NCBI RefSeq assembly: GCF_028368995.1 | Contig: NZ_JAQNDL010000005.1 | Location: 1 to 64,000, forward strand | Length of the DNA: 64,000 nt | Source: Nannocystis bainbridge | Lineage (GTDB): Bacteria > Myxococcota_A > Polyangia > Nannocystales > Nannocystaceae | Direction of reading: 5' to 3' | Part shown: one piece after another, positions 8,173-16,464 of the stretch | Numbering within the stretch: the stretch's first letter is position 1 | Layout of the letters: each line of letters opens with the position of its first letter | Position numbers and translations under genes: made by a program | The notes under the pieces: generated by a model | Database searches by the model: none | The model's input: the letters and a program-made list of their open reading frames with translations, nothing else | Told to the model about the DNA's origin: nothing

Positions 8173-8490
8173 TCAATCGGCCTGCGGCTCGCCCTCGCCT
8201 GCACTCGCGGGCGCGGCCGCCGGCGGCGCGAAGCGTTGCCACACCCGCTGCCCCGGTCGCGTCTCCGAGCGAAACAGGATCCGGCCCATCCCGTCGTGCT
8301 GGTAGCGCACGCACAACCCGCTCGCGGGCGGCCGCTGGAACAGCGCCGTCGCCTCGCGGCGTGTCAGCGTCGAAAGGTCGTGCACCGCCGTCTCGCACGT
8401 CTCGCACCGGCGCACCTTGGCGTCGCCCGCGAACGCGTGCCAGTCCTCGTCGCAGGCGAAATTGAGGCGGAGGCTGCGGATCGGGGCCAT
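8173..8490 (-). CDS. Small CxxC-motif protein of unknown function
   Basis: A 105-residue protein with the motif RRCETCETAVHDLSTLTRREA preceded by NFACDEDW. This Cys-rich head (C13, C29, C32) followed by a VHDLS motif is seen in many small uncharacterised myxobacterial proteins and probably binds a metal; the role is unknown. The C-terminus is Ala/Pro-rich. It lies 10 nt downstream of the L12-like gene and 39 nt upstream of the kinase-TPR gene, in the same direction, so it is likely part of the kinase operon. Confidence 0.75.
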   Translation of the reverse strand: MAPIRSLRLNFACDEDWHAFAGDAKVRRCETCETAVHDLSTLTRREATALFQRPPASGLCVRYQHDGMGRILFRSETRPGQRVWQRFAPPAAAPASAGEGEPQAD

Positions 8491-8500
8491 CGCGCGCGCC

Positions 8501-8881
8501 TCAGCGGATCTCGACCTTCGCGCCGAGCGCCTCCAGCTCCATGCGCAGCGCGTGCACCTCGCGGTGGACCCCGCGCAGCACCACGCTCGGCGTCTGCTCG
8601 ATCATCACCATCACCTCGCCGAGCGTCAGCGTCGGCGTCACCTCGCGCAGCGTCTTCATCACCTGCACCCGCTGCGGCCCGGACCACAGCAGCACCACCT
8701 CGAACTCGGGGATGCCCATCTCGATCCCCTGGACGACGGGCGCGCCCATGGTCACGTACTCCTGCTCGACGTACGCCGGCTCCATCCCCCACCGGTCCTC
8801 GAGCTCGAGGATCAACTCCTGCAGCTCGCCCGGGCCGAGGCGACTCAGGAACGCGACCACATCCTCGCGTGTGACCGCCAC
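8501..8881 (-). CDS. Stand-alone ribosomal protein L7/L12 paralogue
   Basis: A 126-residue protein that aligns by eye with bL12 over its whole length. The N-terminal stretch VVAFLSRLGPGELQELILEL resembles the L12 dimerisation domain. The C-terminal stretches PEFEVVLLWSGPQRVQVMKT and ALRMELEALGAKVEIR resemble the L12 factor-binding domain. The bL12 signature GLGLKEAK is replaced by TLTLGEVM, so the conserved lysines used to contact elongation factors are lost. There are no rplJ, rpoB or other ribosomal neighbours; it sits 13 nt after a kinase-TIR-kinase gene. It starts with GTG and a good GGAGGG Shine-Dalgarno. A non-ribosomal role is inferred. Confidence 0.75.
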   Translation of the reverse strand: MAVTREDVVAFLSRLGPGELQELILELEDRWGMEPAYVEQEYVTMGAPVVQGIEMGIPEFEVVLLWSGPQRVQVMKTLREVTPTLTLGEVMVMIEQTPSVVLRGVHREVHALRMELEALGAKVEIR

Positions 8882-8894
8882 CCTGCCCTCCGCG

Positions 8895-11800
8895 TCAGCC
8901 GCCGAACATCATGTAGCCGAGCACGATCAGCACCACCCCGCCGATCGTCATCACCGCGATCGATCCGGCCGACATGCCCGGCACCACGTCGGGCAGCGTC
9001 TCGTCCTCGAGCGGCAGCGGCTGGGCGTGCAGCGGATGCACCGGCTGCGGCTGGACCGGCAACGGGCGGATCGGCAGCGAGCGCGACGACAGCACCTCGA
9101 CCAGCTGCGACTCGCCGTCGGACCCGATCACCTCGTGGACCTCGAGCGCCGAGAACACCTCCGACACCGCCGTCTCGCCGAGCGCCTCCGACTCCTCGGC
9201 GATCGCCGCGAACGCCTTGACCAGCGACACGCCCGGCGGCCCGGCGGGTGCCGGCGCGCCCGGGCTCGCCGGCGGCTCGGGCGGCTCGACCAGCACCACC
9301 GCGTCGCCGGCCAGCTCCTCGAGCGTGTCGACCTCGTCGACCTCCTCGATCTCGGCGATCTCGACCGACGAGTCGAGCGGCCCCATCGGCAAGGTCTTGC
9401 GCGGCTGCGCGGCGCGGCGCAGCGTCGAGGTCAGCACCGGCGGGCCGGCGGCCAGCATGGTGTCGGTGCGGCGGCCGGGCAGGATCGGGCCCGGCGGCAT
9501 CGGCTCGCGCCGGCCCACGGCCGCCGACAGGGCCTCGCCGAACTCCGCCGCGGTGCGGAACCGGTGCTCGCGGTTCCACGTGATCGCGGTGCGGATGACC
9601 ATGCGGATCGACTCGGGGACGCTCAGCTCGCCGATCAGCCGGTCGGTGTTGCGGATGACGTCCATCGTCAGGTCGCGCTCGTAGAACAGGAACGCCAGCG
9701 TCATCCCGAGCCCGTACACGTCGGCGCGGGCGTCGGCCTCGCTGGCCCGCTCCATCATCTCGGGCGCGGCGTAGATGACCGTGCCGAGCCCGCCCGCGGT
9801 CCCGCCGGTGGTGTCCTCGGCGCGCACCAGATCGAAGTCGGTGAGGTACGGCGAGAACTCGTCGGAGACCAGGATGTTGCTGGGCTTCACGTCGCGGTGG
9901 AAGATCCCGCGCTCGTGGGCGAACGCCAGCGCGTCGGCCACCGCCAGCAGGATCTGCAGGCGCCGCGTCACCGACAGCCGCCCCGTCATCACCGCGTCGC
10001 GCAGGTTGCCGCCCGACACGAACTGCATGGCGAAGTACTCGTACTCGCCGTCGCTCGCCGAGGGCTCGATGATCTTGACGATGTTGGGGTGCTCGATCTG
10101 CGCCATGATCCGCGCGCCGCGGAAGAAGCGCTCGCGCCGCTCGGCGTTGTGGACGTGCTGCGCGTGCAGCACCTTGAGCGCCACCTCGGTGTCCGTCGTC
10201 TGATCGAGCGCGCGCCAGACCGTGGCGAAGCCGCCGGCGCCGAGCTGGTCGAGCACCATGAAGCGCTCGTCGAGCACGTCGCCGCGGTGCAGCGGCCGGC
10301 CCATGCGCAGCGACCGGCGCAGCGACTTGATCTCCTCGTGGATCTCGCGCGTGTCCTCGCCGATCGCCTCGAGCCGGGCCTTGCGGACCCGCGCGGCCTC
10401 GATGCGCTGCTCGAGGTCGCGGATGTTGTCGAGCCGGGTGTCGCCGACCGGCAGGCCGATCTTGGTGCCGCCGCGCGGCGGGGCCGTCTGCGGCAGGCCG
10501 AGGCTGACGACCAGTTGGTCGCACACCTGCTCGAGCACGCGGTCGGCGTCGGCCGCCGCCAGGCGGTCGAGCGGCTGCGACGGGTCGCCGAGCGTGCGGA
10601 AATCGAGCAGGTCGGTGCCCTCGTAGGGCGTCTCGCTGACCATCAGCCACATCACCGGCAGCCCGCGCTCCTGGGCCATCACCACCAGCGAGTAGAGCTC
10701 GCCGCCGGGCGCCAGCTCCTCGCCGATGAAGCGCGGCGAGATCAGCAGGATCACCGCCCGCGCCCGCGCGAACGCCTCGGCCAGCACGTCGATGCGCGAC
10801 GCCTTCGACGACGAGTCGCCGGCGTTCCAGATCTCGAGCTGCGTGGTGTCGCGGTGGGACCGCAGGTGCTCGCGCAGGTGATCGAACCACCGGCGGTCGC
10901 CGCGGCCGTGGGCGATGATCACGTGGTCGCCCGGCGGCGCGACCGGCCGCGACGAGCTCAGGTCGGCGCGCCGCGCCGCCGGCACCTCCGAGTCGGACGG
11001 CGCGTGGGCCACCGCCTCGATCAGCGTCAACAGCCCCGAGCGCTCGGTCCGGCCGAACGAGTTGTCGGGCGAGTTGGCCGCGTACGCGCCCTCGAACGGC
11101 TCGAGCGCGGCCCGCAGCTCGAGGCACGAGGCGAACCGCTGCTCGCGGTCCTTGCAGAGGCAACGTTCGATGATCGCCGCCAGCTCGGCCGGCAGCCCGT
11201 GCACGCGCTCGGTGATCGGCATGTGCGGGAAGTGCAGGATCGCCGTCAGCACCGACGGCACGTCGGGCCCGGAGAACACCGGCACGCCGGCCAGCGCCCG
11301 GTACAAGATCGCCCCGATCGCCCAGATGTCGGTGCGCGGGTCGACGAACGCCGCGCCGCGGGCCTGCTCCGGCGACATGTACTCGGGCGTGCCCATGAAC
11401 AGGTCGGCGGCGGTGCGCGACTTGCTGGCGCCCGACGCGGCCGAGAACTTGGAGATCCCGAAGTCGAGCAGCTTGACCAGCACGCGGTCGTCGCCGATCT
11501 CGTGCAGGTAGATGTTCTCCGGCTTCATGTCGCGGTGGACGATGCCGGCGCGGTGGACCGCCTCGAGCCCGACCAGCGCCTGCCGCATCAGGTGCACCGC
11601 GAGGTCGGGCTGCAGCTGGCCCTCCTCGAGGATCCGCGACTCGAGCGAGCGCCCGGACAGCCGCTCGAGCACGATGTACGGCCCGTGCGCGCTGCTCTTG
11701 ACCAGGTCGAGCACGTCGCACACGTGCGGGTTGTGGACCCGCCCGGCCGCGGTCGCCTCCCAGAAGAACCGCGCGAGCACGGCCGGGTCGCTGACGACCT

Positions 11801-12023
11801 CGGCGCGCAGCGACTTGATCGCGACTTCCTTCTGCGTGTCGATGTTGCGGGCGTCCCACACCAGGCCGAAGCTGCCTTCGCCGATCAGGCGCTTGAGCCG
11901 GTACTTCTGGTCGAGCAGCACGACCTCGCCCGACGACGGGCAGACCTCGACGTCCTCGGCGTGCAGCTCGGCGCAGTACGGGCACTGCAGCGAGTCGCGC
12001 GCTTGCGGGAACATGTGCGTCAC
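8895..12023 (-). CDS. Dual Ser/Thr kinase with central TIR domain and C-terminal membrane anchor
   Basis: A 1042-residue multidomain protein. A zinc-ribbon-like head (C14, C17, C28) is followed by kinase 1 (about 41-310: GEGSFG loop, K70, HRD 163-165, DFG 187-189, SPE). A TIR-like domain follows at about 366-505: it has the start HVIIAHGRGD, the core AVILLISPRF and E442 in GGELYSL, at the place of the catalytic Glu of TIR NADases. A coiled coil spans about 533-572. Kinase 2 is at about 583-835 (GAGGFA, K617, HRD 709-711, DFD instead of DFG at 729-731, APE). A low-complexity acidic/Pro region and one C-terminal transmembrane helix end the protein. The GTG start overlaps the stop of a 35-codon upstream ORF (GTGA). 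L12-like, CxxC and second kinase genes follow closely. Confidence 0.9.
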   Translation of the reverse strand: MTHMFPQARDSLQCPYCAELHAEDVEVCPSSGEVVLLDQKYRLKRLIGEGSFGLVWDARNIDTQKEVAIKSLRAEVVSDPAVLARFFWEATAAGRVHNPHVCDVLDLVKSSAHGPYIVLERLSGRSLESRILEEGQLQPDLAVHLMRQALVGLEAVHRAGIVHRDMKPENIYLHEIGDDRVLVKLLDFGISKFSAASGASKSRTAADLFMGTPEYMSPEQARGAAFVDPRTDIWAIGAILYRALAGVPVFSGPDVPSVLTAILHFPHMPITERVHGLPAELAAIIERCLCKDREQRFASCLELRAALEPFEGAYAANSPDNSFGRTERSGLLTLIEAVAHAPSDSEVPAARRADLSSSRPVAPPGDHVIIAHGRGDRRWFDHLREHLRSHRDTTQLEIWNAGDSSSKASRIDVLAEAFARARAVILLISPRFIGEELAPGGELYSLVVMAQERGLPVMWLMVSETPYEGTDLLDFRTLGDPSQPLDRLAAADADRVLEQVCDQLVVSLGLPQTAPPRGGTKIGLPVGDTRLDNIRDLEQRIEAARVRKARLEAIGEDTREIHEEIKSLRRSLRMGRPLHRGDVLDERFMVLDQLGAGGFATVWRALDQTTDTEVALKVLHAQHVHNAERRERFFRGARIMAQIEHPNIVKIIEPSASDGEYEYFAMQFVSGGNLRDAVMTGRLSVTRRLQILLAVADALAFAHERGIFHRDVKPSNILVSDEFSPYLTDFDLVRAEDTTGGTAGGLGTVIYAAPEMMERASEADARADVYGLGMTLAFLFYERDLTMDVIRNTDRLIGELSVPESIRMVIRTAITWNREHRFRTAAEFGEALSAAVGRREPMPPGPILPGRRTDTMLAAGPPVLTSTLRRAAQPRKTLPMGPLDSSVEIAEIEEVDEVDTLEELAGDAVVLVEPPEPPASPGAPAPAGPPGVSLVKAFAAIAEESEALGETAVSEVFSALEVHEVIGSDGESQLVEVLSSRSLPIRPLPVQPQPVHPLHAQPLPLEDETLPDVVPGMSAGSIAVMTIGGVVLIVLGYMMFGG

Positions 12024-12127
12024 GACGGGGAGCCCTCGCGCGCAGGTGCGGCGCCGAACGCCCGCGCTGCGGTGCCGGGGCGGAAAGCCCCCACACGCAG
12101 CGAGGTCCCGGGTGAGCTCGGCAGCAT
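12020..12127 (-). CDS. Short upstream ORF coupled to the kinase-TIR-kinase gene
   Basis: A 35-codon ORF that begins at an ATG 8 nt after a TACAAT box and ends with a TGA overlapping the GTG of the kinase gene (GTGA). The product is Pro/Ala/Arg-rich with no recognised motif. Its position suggests a leader peptide on a leaderless transcript that delivers ribosomes to the kinase start, rather than a functional protein. Confidence 0.45.
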   Translation of the reverse strand: MLPSSPGTSLRVGAFRPGTAARAFGAAPAREGSPS

Positions 12128-12135
12128 CGCCGCGG

Positions 12136-12141
12136 ATTGTA
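12136..12141 (-). promoter_or_regulatory. -10-like box TACAAT, 8 nt before the leader ORF
   Basis: On the minus strand TACAAT (in the context GGTATACAATCC) lies 8 nt upstream of the ATG at 12127. It is the best -10 match in the 600-bp gap and the likely promoter of the kinase-TIR-kinase cluster. Confidence 0.5.
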
Positions 12142-12693
12142 TACCAACGCGTGGGGCCTCGGGCGCAGCGTCGGGCGCTGCAGGCGCGTCACGGACGACG
12201 GACCCGGCGATGCCCGACGCTGCGAGATCCTGGCGATCGCAGACGGGGCGAACTCCGCCCCTGCGCGACCGTTCGCTGCCGGCGCGGCTGCGAGCGCCCA
12301 TGCGCGCACACGATCCCACCCGTGAAAGCCCGCAGGGTCGCCCTGGTGGGGTCGCAGCGGCCTCACCGCGTGGACCGGAGGCCCCGCCCGGCGCCTCGAC
12401 TCCGGCCATTGCCGCGGCGGATCATTGCGCATTGTCGGCGGCCGATATTCGCTCCGCCAATGACATGACCACGCCGCGATCACCCGCTCCGCGGCCTCCC
12501 GACCCCGCGCCGGCGGCCCGCGCGAGCCGTGCGATCGGCAGCGCCGGCAGATCGGCCTCGATCGCCCCGCAGACCGCGTCCATGGCCATGGACTCGCCGG
12601 CAAATCACCGCCGCAGCGCCGGCGAACCACTCGCTCGCACAAAGTCAAGCGCAGCCGCGGCGGGCTGGATCTCTCGCGGCGAGACGCGCGGGC
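12142..12693. other. Intergenic stretch without a convincing gene
   Basis: Apart from a 16-bp palindrome at 12578-12593, no ORF with protein-like composition, RNA gene or repeat array was recognised. Open frames here are GC-rich shadows. Confidence 0.5.
12578..12593. repeat. Perfect 16-bp palindrome
   Basis: GTCCATGGCCATGGAC is a perfect palindrome with two CATG cores 6 bp apart. It lies about 100 bp downstream of the mfd stop and might be a hairpin or a protein-binding site. Confidence 0.5.
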
Positions 12694-15600
12694 CTACCGC
12701 TTCTTGTTCGCCGGCGTCGGTTTGCTCTCGGCGATCTGCGCCAGTTCGGCCAGCGCCGCCACCGCGACCTTGAGCTGCGTGCGGCGATCGGGCCCGCGGG
12801 CCTCGGGCACCGTCGCCACCACGCGGTCGCCTTGCAGCTTGAACTTGCCGTGCGTGCTCGCGCCCAGGCGACCGGCTGTCTCTCCGGACAGGGGCGTGTC
12901 GGGCCCGAGGCGGACCGCCAGGCGCGTGGCCTTGAGCTCGACCGCCAGCGCGCCGAGGCGGCGGCCGTAGGTCTTGCAGATCATCACCAGCCCGAGGTGC
13001 TCCGCCTCGAGCGGGGCTTCGCCGTAGCGGTCGATGATCTCGCTCATCACGTCCTCGACCGCATCGCGGTCGCGGGCCGCCGACAGCCGGCGGTACAGGT
13101 CGAGGCGCTGGCCGACGTCGCGGACGTACGCCTCCGGCAGGTAGGCCGGGCTGTCGAACGCGATCTCCGGATCGGTCTCCCGGAGGATCGGCTCGCCGCG
13201 CAGCTCGGCCACCGCCTCTTGCAGGATCCGCGCGTAGGCGTCGAACCCGATCGCCTGGATCTGCCCGCTCTGGCGCGCCCCCAGCAGCTCGCCGGCGCCG
13301 CGGATCTCGAGGTCGTGGACCGCCACGCCGAAGCCCGAGCCGAGCTCCGCGTGGCGCTGGATCGCCTCGAGCCGGCGGCGCGCCTCGGGGGCCAGCCGCT
13401 CGAGCGCCTGCACCATCAGGTAGCAGTGGGCGCGCTGCTTGCTGCGGCCGACGCGGCCGCGCAGCTGGTACAGCTGGGCCAGGCCGAACTGGTCGGCGTG
13501 GGCGATGAACATCGTGTTGGCGCGCGGGATGTCGAGCCCGCTCTCGATGATCGTCGTCGACACCAGCACGTCGGCGCGGTGCTCGACGAACTCGAGCATC
13601 GTCCGCTCGAGCATCTCCTCCGGCATCTGGCCGTGGGCGACCAGCACGCGGGCGTGCGGCACCAGCTCGCGGATCCGGACCGCGTGCTCCTCGATGCCGA
13701 GGATCTTCGGCACCACGTAGAACACCTGCCCGCCGCGGGCCAGCTCGCGGGTGATGCCCTCCTCGATCACCGCGTCGCCGATCCGGACGATGGCGGTCCT
13801 CACGGCCAGGCGGTCGATCGGCGGCGTGCGGATCATGCTGATCTCGCGCATGCCGAGCAGCGACATGTGCAGCGTGCGCGGGATCGGCGTGGCCGACATC
13901 GTCAGCACGTCGACCTGGGCCTTGAACTTCTTGAACCGCTCCTTCTGGGCCACCCCGAACCGCTGCTCCTCGTCGATCACGAGCAGGCCGAGGTCCTTGA
14001 AGCGCACGTCCTTGCCGAGCAGGCGGTGGGTGCCGATCACCACGTCGACCTCGCCGCTGGCGATGCCCTCGATCACGCGCCTCTGCTGGCGGTCGCTGGC
14101 GAAGCGGTTCAGCACCTCGACGCGCAGGTCGAACGGCGTCAGCCGCTCGCGGAAGGTGATCCCGTGCTGTTGCACGAGCACCGTCGTCGGCGCCAGCACG
14201 GCCACCTGGCGGCCGTTCTGGGCCACGCGGAAGGCTGCCCGCAGCGCGACCTCGGTCTTGCCGAAGCCGACGTCGCCGCAGATCAGGCGGTCCATCGGGC
14301 GGGCGCGGCCGAGGTCGCCCTGGACCGAGTCGATCGCCGTCTCCTGGTCGGGCGTCTCCTGGAACGGGAAGCTGTCGGCGAACGACTGGTCGTACTCGTC
14401 GGGGCCGGGGTAGGCGGTCCCGGGCGTCGCCTCGCGCTGGGCGTAGATCTGCAGCAGCTCCTCGGCCATCTGCCGCACCTCGGTCTTGACCTTGTTGGCC
14501 TTGACCAGGAAGGTGCTGCCGCCCATCTTGTCGAGCTTCGGCGGCTTGCCCTCGGCGGCCACGTAGCGCTCGATCTCCGACAGGCGGTAGACCGGCAGGT
14601 ACAGCTTGTCGCCGCCCGCGTACTCGAGCTGCACGTAATCGCCCGGCGCCCCGCCGAGCTGCAGCTGCACCAGCCCGACGTAGCGGCCGACGCCGTGCTG
14701 CAGGTGGACCACGTAGTCGCCGACCCCGAGCTGCGACAGGCTCGACAGGCCGGTGCGTCGGCGCGACTGGGCCCGCCGCGTCGACTTGCCGAACAGGTCG
14801 TACTCCGACAGCACCAGCAGCCGCGCCGCCGGGTAGTCGAAGCCCTCGCTGAGCTCGCCGACCGCCACCTGCACGCGCGTGCCCGCGGTCGTCGGCGCCC
14901 GCAGGTCGATCGGCGCCAGCTCGGGCGCCAGCGCCTCGGGGGCCAGGCCGTGGCCGCGCAGCGCCCCGACCAGGCGGTCGACCTGGGCCCGCCCCGGCAC
15001 CACCAGCAGCACCGTCCACGGCAGCAGCTCGCCGAGGTCGCCGGCGGCCGCCGGCGTGTCGGTCTGCAGCGCCCGGATCTGCTCGACCAGCGGGCGCATC
15101 GCCTCGCCGCTGCGGTCGGCCCGCGACGCCTCGAGCGCGGTCCGCAGCGGCTTGTTCGAGCCGACCTGCAGCCATACCGCCGGCCGCTCCTCGCCTGCCT
15201 GTTTGGACATGCCCTTGCGGGCATGCCCCTTCGGACCTGCCCCTTCGGACCTGTCCCCGGATTCAGATGATTCGCCCGGCTCGCCCTCGATCAGCAGCCG
15301 GGTCAGCACGATCGGCGCCGCGCGCAGGCGGCGGCCGAGGTCGGCGGCGGGCACGAAGAACTGCTCGGGCGGGGCGATCACGCCGCGCTCGGCGAGGGCG
15401 CGGCCGTGCTGCTCGTCCAGCTCTTGGGCCTGCTCCTCGGCGACCTGCTGCAGCGCGTCGGGCTCCTCGACGACCCATCGGGTGCCGCGCGGCAGGTAGT
15501 CCCACAGCGGCGCCATGCCGTCGTGGAAGATCGGGGTCAGCGCCTCGACGCCGAAGAACTCGAGGCCCTGCTCGAGGTTGTCGACGATCTGCCGGCTCTT

Positions 15601-16410
15601 GCTCGACGGCGCCAGCGCGGCGTCGGCGAGCGCCAGCACCCGCGTACGCAGCGAGGCCGCGGTGGTCGCCACCGTCTCGCGCACCGGGTGGATCGCCACC
15701 GAGGTGACCGCCCGCAGGCTGCGCTGCGACTCGGGGTCGAACAGGCGCAGGCGCTCGATCATGTCGTCGTCGAACTCGACGCGGGTCGGGAACCGCGAGC
15801 AGCCGACGAACAGGTCGATCACGCCGCCGCGGACCGCGTAGGTGCCCGGGTCCTCGACCACGTCGACGCGGGTGTAGCCGGCCCGCTGCAGCGCCGCGAT
15901 CGCGGCCTCGCGCGGCAGCTCGTCGCCCTCGCCCCAGCGCGTGCAGAGATCGAGGAATTGCGGCGGCGGGATCACCCGCCGACGCAGCGAATGGACGCTG
16001 GCGACGATCAGCTTGGGCGGCTCGGCGTGGCGATCGACGAGCCGGTACAGCGCCGCCAGCCGCAGCGCCATGGTCCGCGGGTCGGCGGCGGCGTCGGCGT
16101 ACGGCGAGGTGTCGAGCTCCGGCACCACCAGCACCGGGCCGTCGCCGGCCTCGCGCAGCGGAGCGCCGAGGAAGAACGCGGCGTCGCCGGCCAGGGCCCG
16201 CGCGCTGGCCTCGTCCGGCGCGACCGTGAACACCGGAGCCTCCGCCCGACTGGCCGCCATCGCCAGCGCGTAGCCGCGGAACCCGCCGACGGCGCCGACG
16301 ACCCGCACGTCGCTGGCCTCGCGCACCGCCGTGAGCACGCGCTCCAGCGGATCGCCGGGGACGACGGAGGCGGCGCGCTGCGAGGCGGGGGCGGCAGGAC
16401 GGTCGGGCAC
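12694..16410 (-). CDS. mfd: Transcription-repair coupling factor Mfd
   Basis: A 1238-residue protein (E. coli Mfd is about 1150). Mfd is an ATP-driven DNA translocase that removes stalled RNA polymerase and recruits UvrA to template-strand damage. The visible parts are the UvrB-like N-terminal module (VRGGVIDLFV, FPTRVEFDDD), the RNAP-interaction domain (YVVHLQHGVGRYVGL), Walker A GDVGFGKTEVALRAAF, the DEEQ box VIDEEQRFGV, SATPIPRTLHMSLLG, and the helicase C motifs ending in QLYQLRGRVGRSKQ. The GTG at 16410 is chosen as start because conserved sequence begins shortly after it and a TACCCT box lies 14 nt upstream; the frame is open far further. A six-phase iteron array is embedded in frame (about 15190-15269) in a variable interdomain linker. 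It is divergent from the lipoprotein gene. Confidence 0.93.
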   Translation of the reverse strand: MPDRPAAPASQRAASVVPGDPLERVLTAVREASDVRVVGAVGGFRGYALAMAASRAEAPVFTVAPDEASARALAGDAAFFLGAPLREAGDGPVLVVPELDTSPYADAAADPRTMALRLAALYRLVDRHAEPPKLIVASVHSLRRRVIPPPQFLDLCTRWGEGDELPREAAIAALQRAGYTRVDVVEDPGTYAVRGGVIDLFVGCSRFPTRVEFDDDMIERLRLFDPESQRSLRAVTSVAIHPVRETVATTAASLRTRVLALADAALAPSSKSRQIVDNLEQGLEFFGVEALTPIFHDGMAPLWDYLPRGTRWVVEEPDALQQVAEEQAQELDEQHGRALAERGVIAPPEQFFVPAADLGRRLRAAPIVLTRLLIEGEPGESSESGDRSEGAGPKGHARKGMSKQAGEERPAVWLQVGSNKPLRTALEASRADRSGEAMRPLVEQIRALQTDTPAAAGDLGELLPWTVLLVVPGRAQVDRLVGALRGHGLAPEALAPELAPIDLRAPTTAGTRVQVAVGELSEGFDYPAARLLVLSEYDLFGKSTRRAQSRRRTGLSSLSQLGVGDYVVHLQHGVGRYVGLVQLQLGGAPGDYVQLEYAGGDKLYLPVYRLSEIERYVAAEGKPPKLDKMGGSTFLVKANKVKTEVRQMAEELLQIYAQREATPGTAYPGPDEYDQSFADSFPFQETPDQETAIDSVQGDLGRARPMDRLICGDVGFGKTEVALRAAFRVAQNGRQVAVLAPTTVLVQQHGITFRERLTPFDLRVEVLNRFASDRQQRRVIEGIASGEVDVVIGTHRLLGKDVRFKDLGLLVIDEEQRFGVAQKERFKKFKAQVDVLTMSATPIPRTLHMSLLGMREISMIRTPPIDRLAVRTAIVRIGDAVIEEGITRELARGGQVFYVVPKILGIEEHAVRIRELVPHARVLVAHGQMPEEMLERTMLEFVEHRADVLVSTTIIESGLDIPRANTMFIAHADQFGLAQLYQLRGRVGRSKQRAHCYLMVQALERLAPEARRRLEAIQRHAELGSGFGVAVHDLEIRGAGELLGARQSGQIQAIGFDAYARILQEAVAELRGEPILRETDPEIAFDSPAYLPEAYVRDVGQRLDLYRRLSAARDRDAVEDVMSEIIDRYGEAPLEAEHLGLVMICKTYGRRLGALAVELKATRLAVRLGPDTPLSGETAGRLGASTHGKFKLQGDRVVATVPEARGPDRRTQLKVAVAALAELAQIAESKPTPANKKR
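12872..12895. repeat. 14-bp iteron pair in mfd
   Basis: A CTG half-unit (phase 12875) and a CAGG core at 12889, 14 bp apart, near the 3' end of mfd (encodes part of TPLSGETAG). Confidence 0.45.
15190..15269. repeat. 14-bp iteron array, six phases, in frame inside mfd
   Basis: Cores CCTG 15193, CATG 15207, CATG 15221, CCTG 15235, CCTG 15249 and CAGA 15263, all on a strict 14-bp phase. The reading frame of mfd stays open across it and yields a Gly/Lys/Ser-rich linker (GAGPKGHARKGMSKQAG). Confidence 0.8.
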
Positions 16411-16424
16411 GACGGAGCCGCGGG

Positions 16425-16430
16425 AGGGTA
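16425..16430 (-). promoter_or_regulatory. -10-like box TACCCT for mfd
   Basis: Minus-strand TACCCT 14 nt upstream of the proposed mfd GTG. It pairs with a plus-strand TACCCT at 16452, giving a compact divergent promoter with 21 bp between the two boxes. Confidence 0.45.
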
Positions 16431-16451
16431 GCGGCGCCGCCTCGCCCCCGC

Positions 16452-16457
16452 TACCCT
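16452..16457 (+). promoter_or_regulatory. -10-like box TACCCT, 7 nt before GTG
   Basis: Plus-strand TACCCT followed by 7 nt and the GTG at 16465, the leaderless arrangement, for the HExxH lipoprotein gene. Confidence 0.5.
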
Positions 16458-16464
16458 GCTCGTC

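Noticed and set aside
12128..12409. 129-residue minus-strand protein extending upstream of the kinase leader ORF
   Set aside because: Composition is Ala/Arg/Gly/Pro-rich shadow-like, and a good -10 box (TACAAT) lies inside it just before a shorter ATG.
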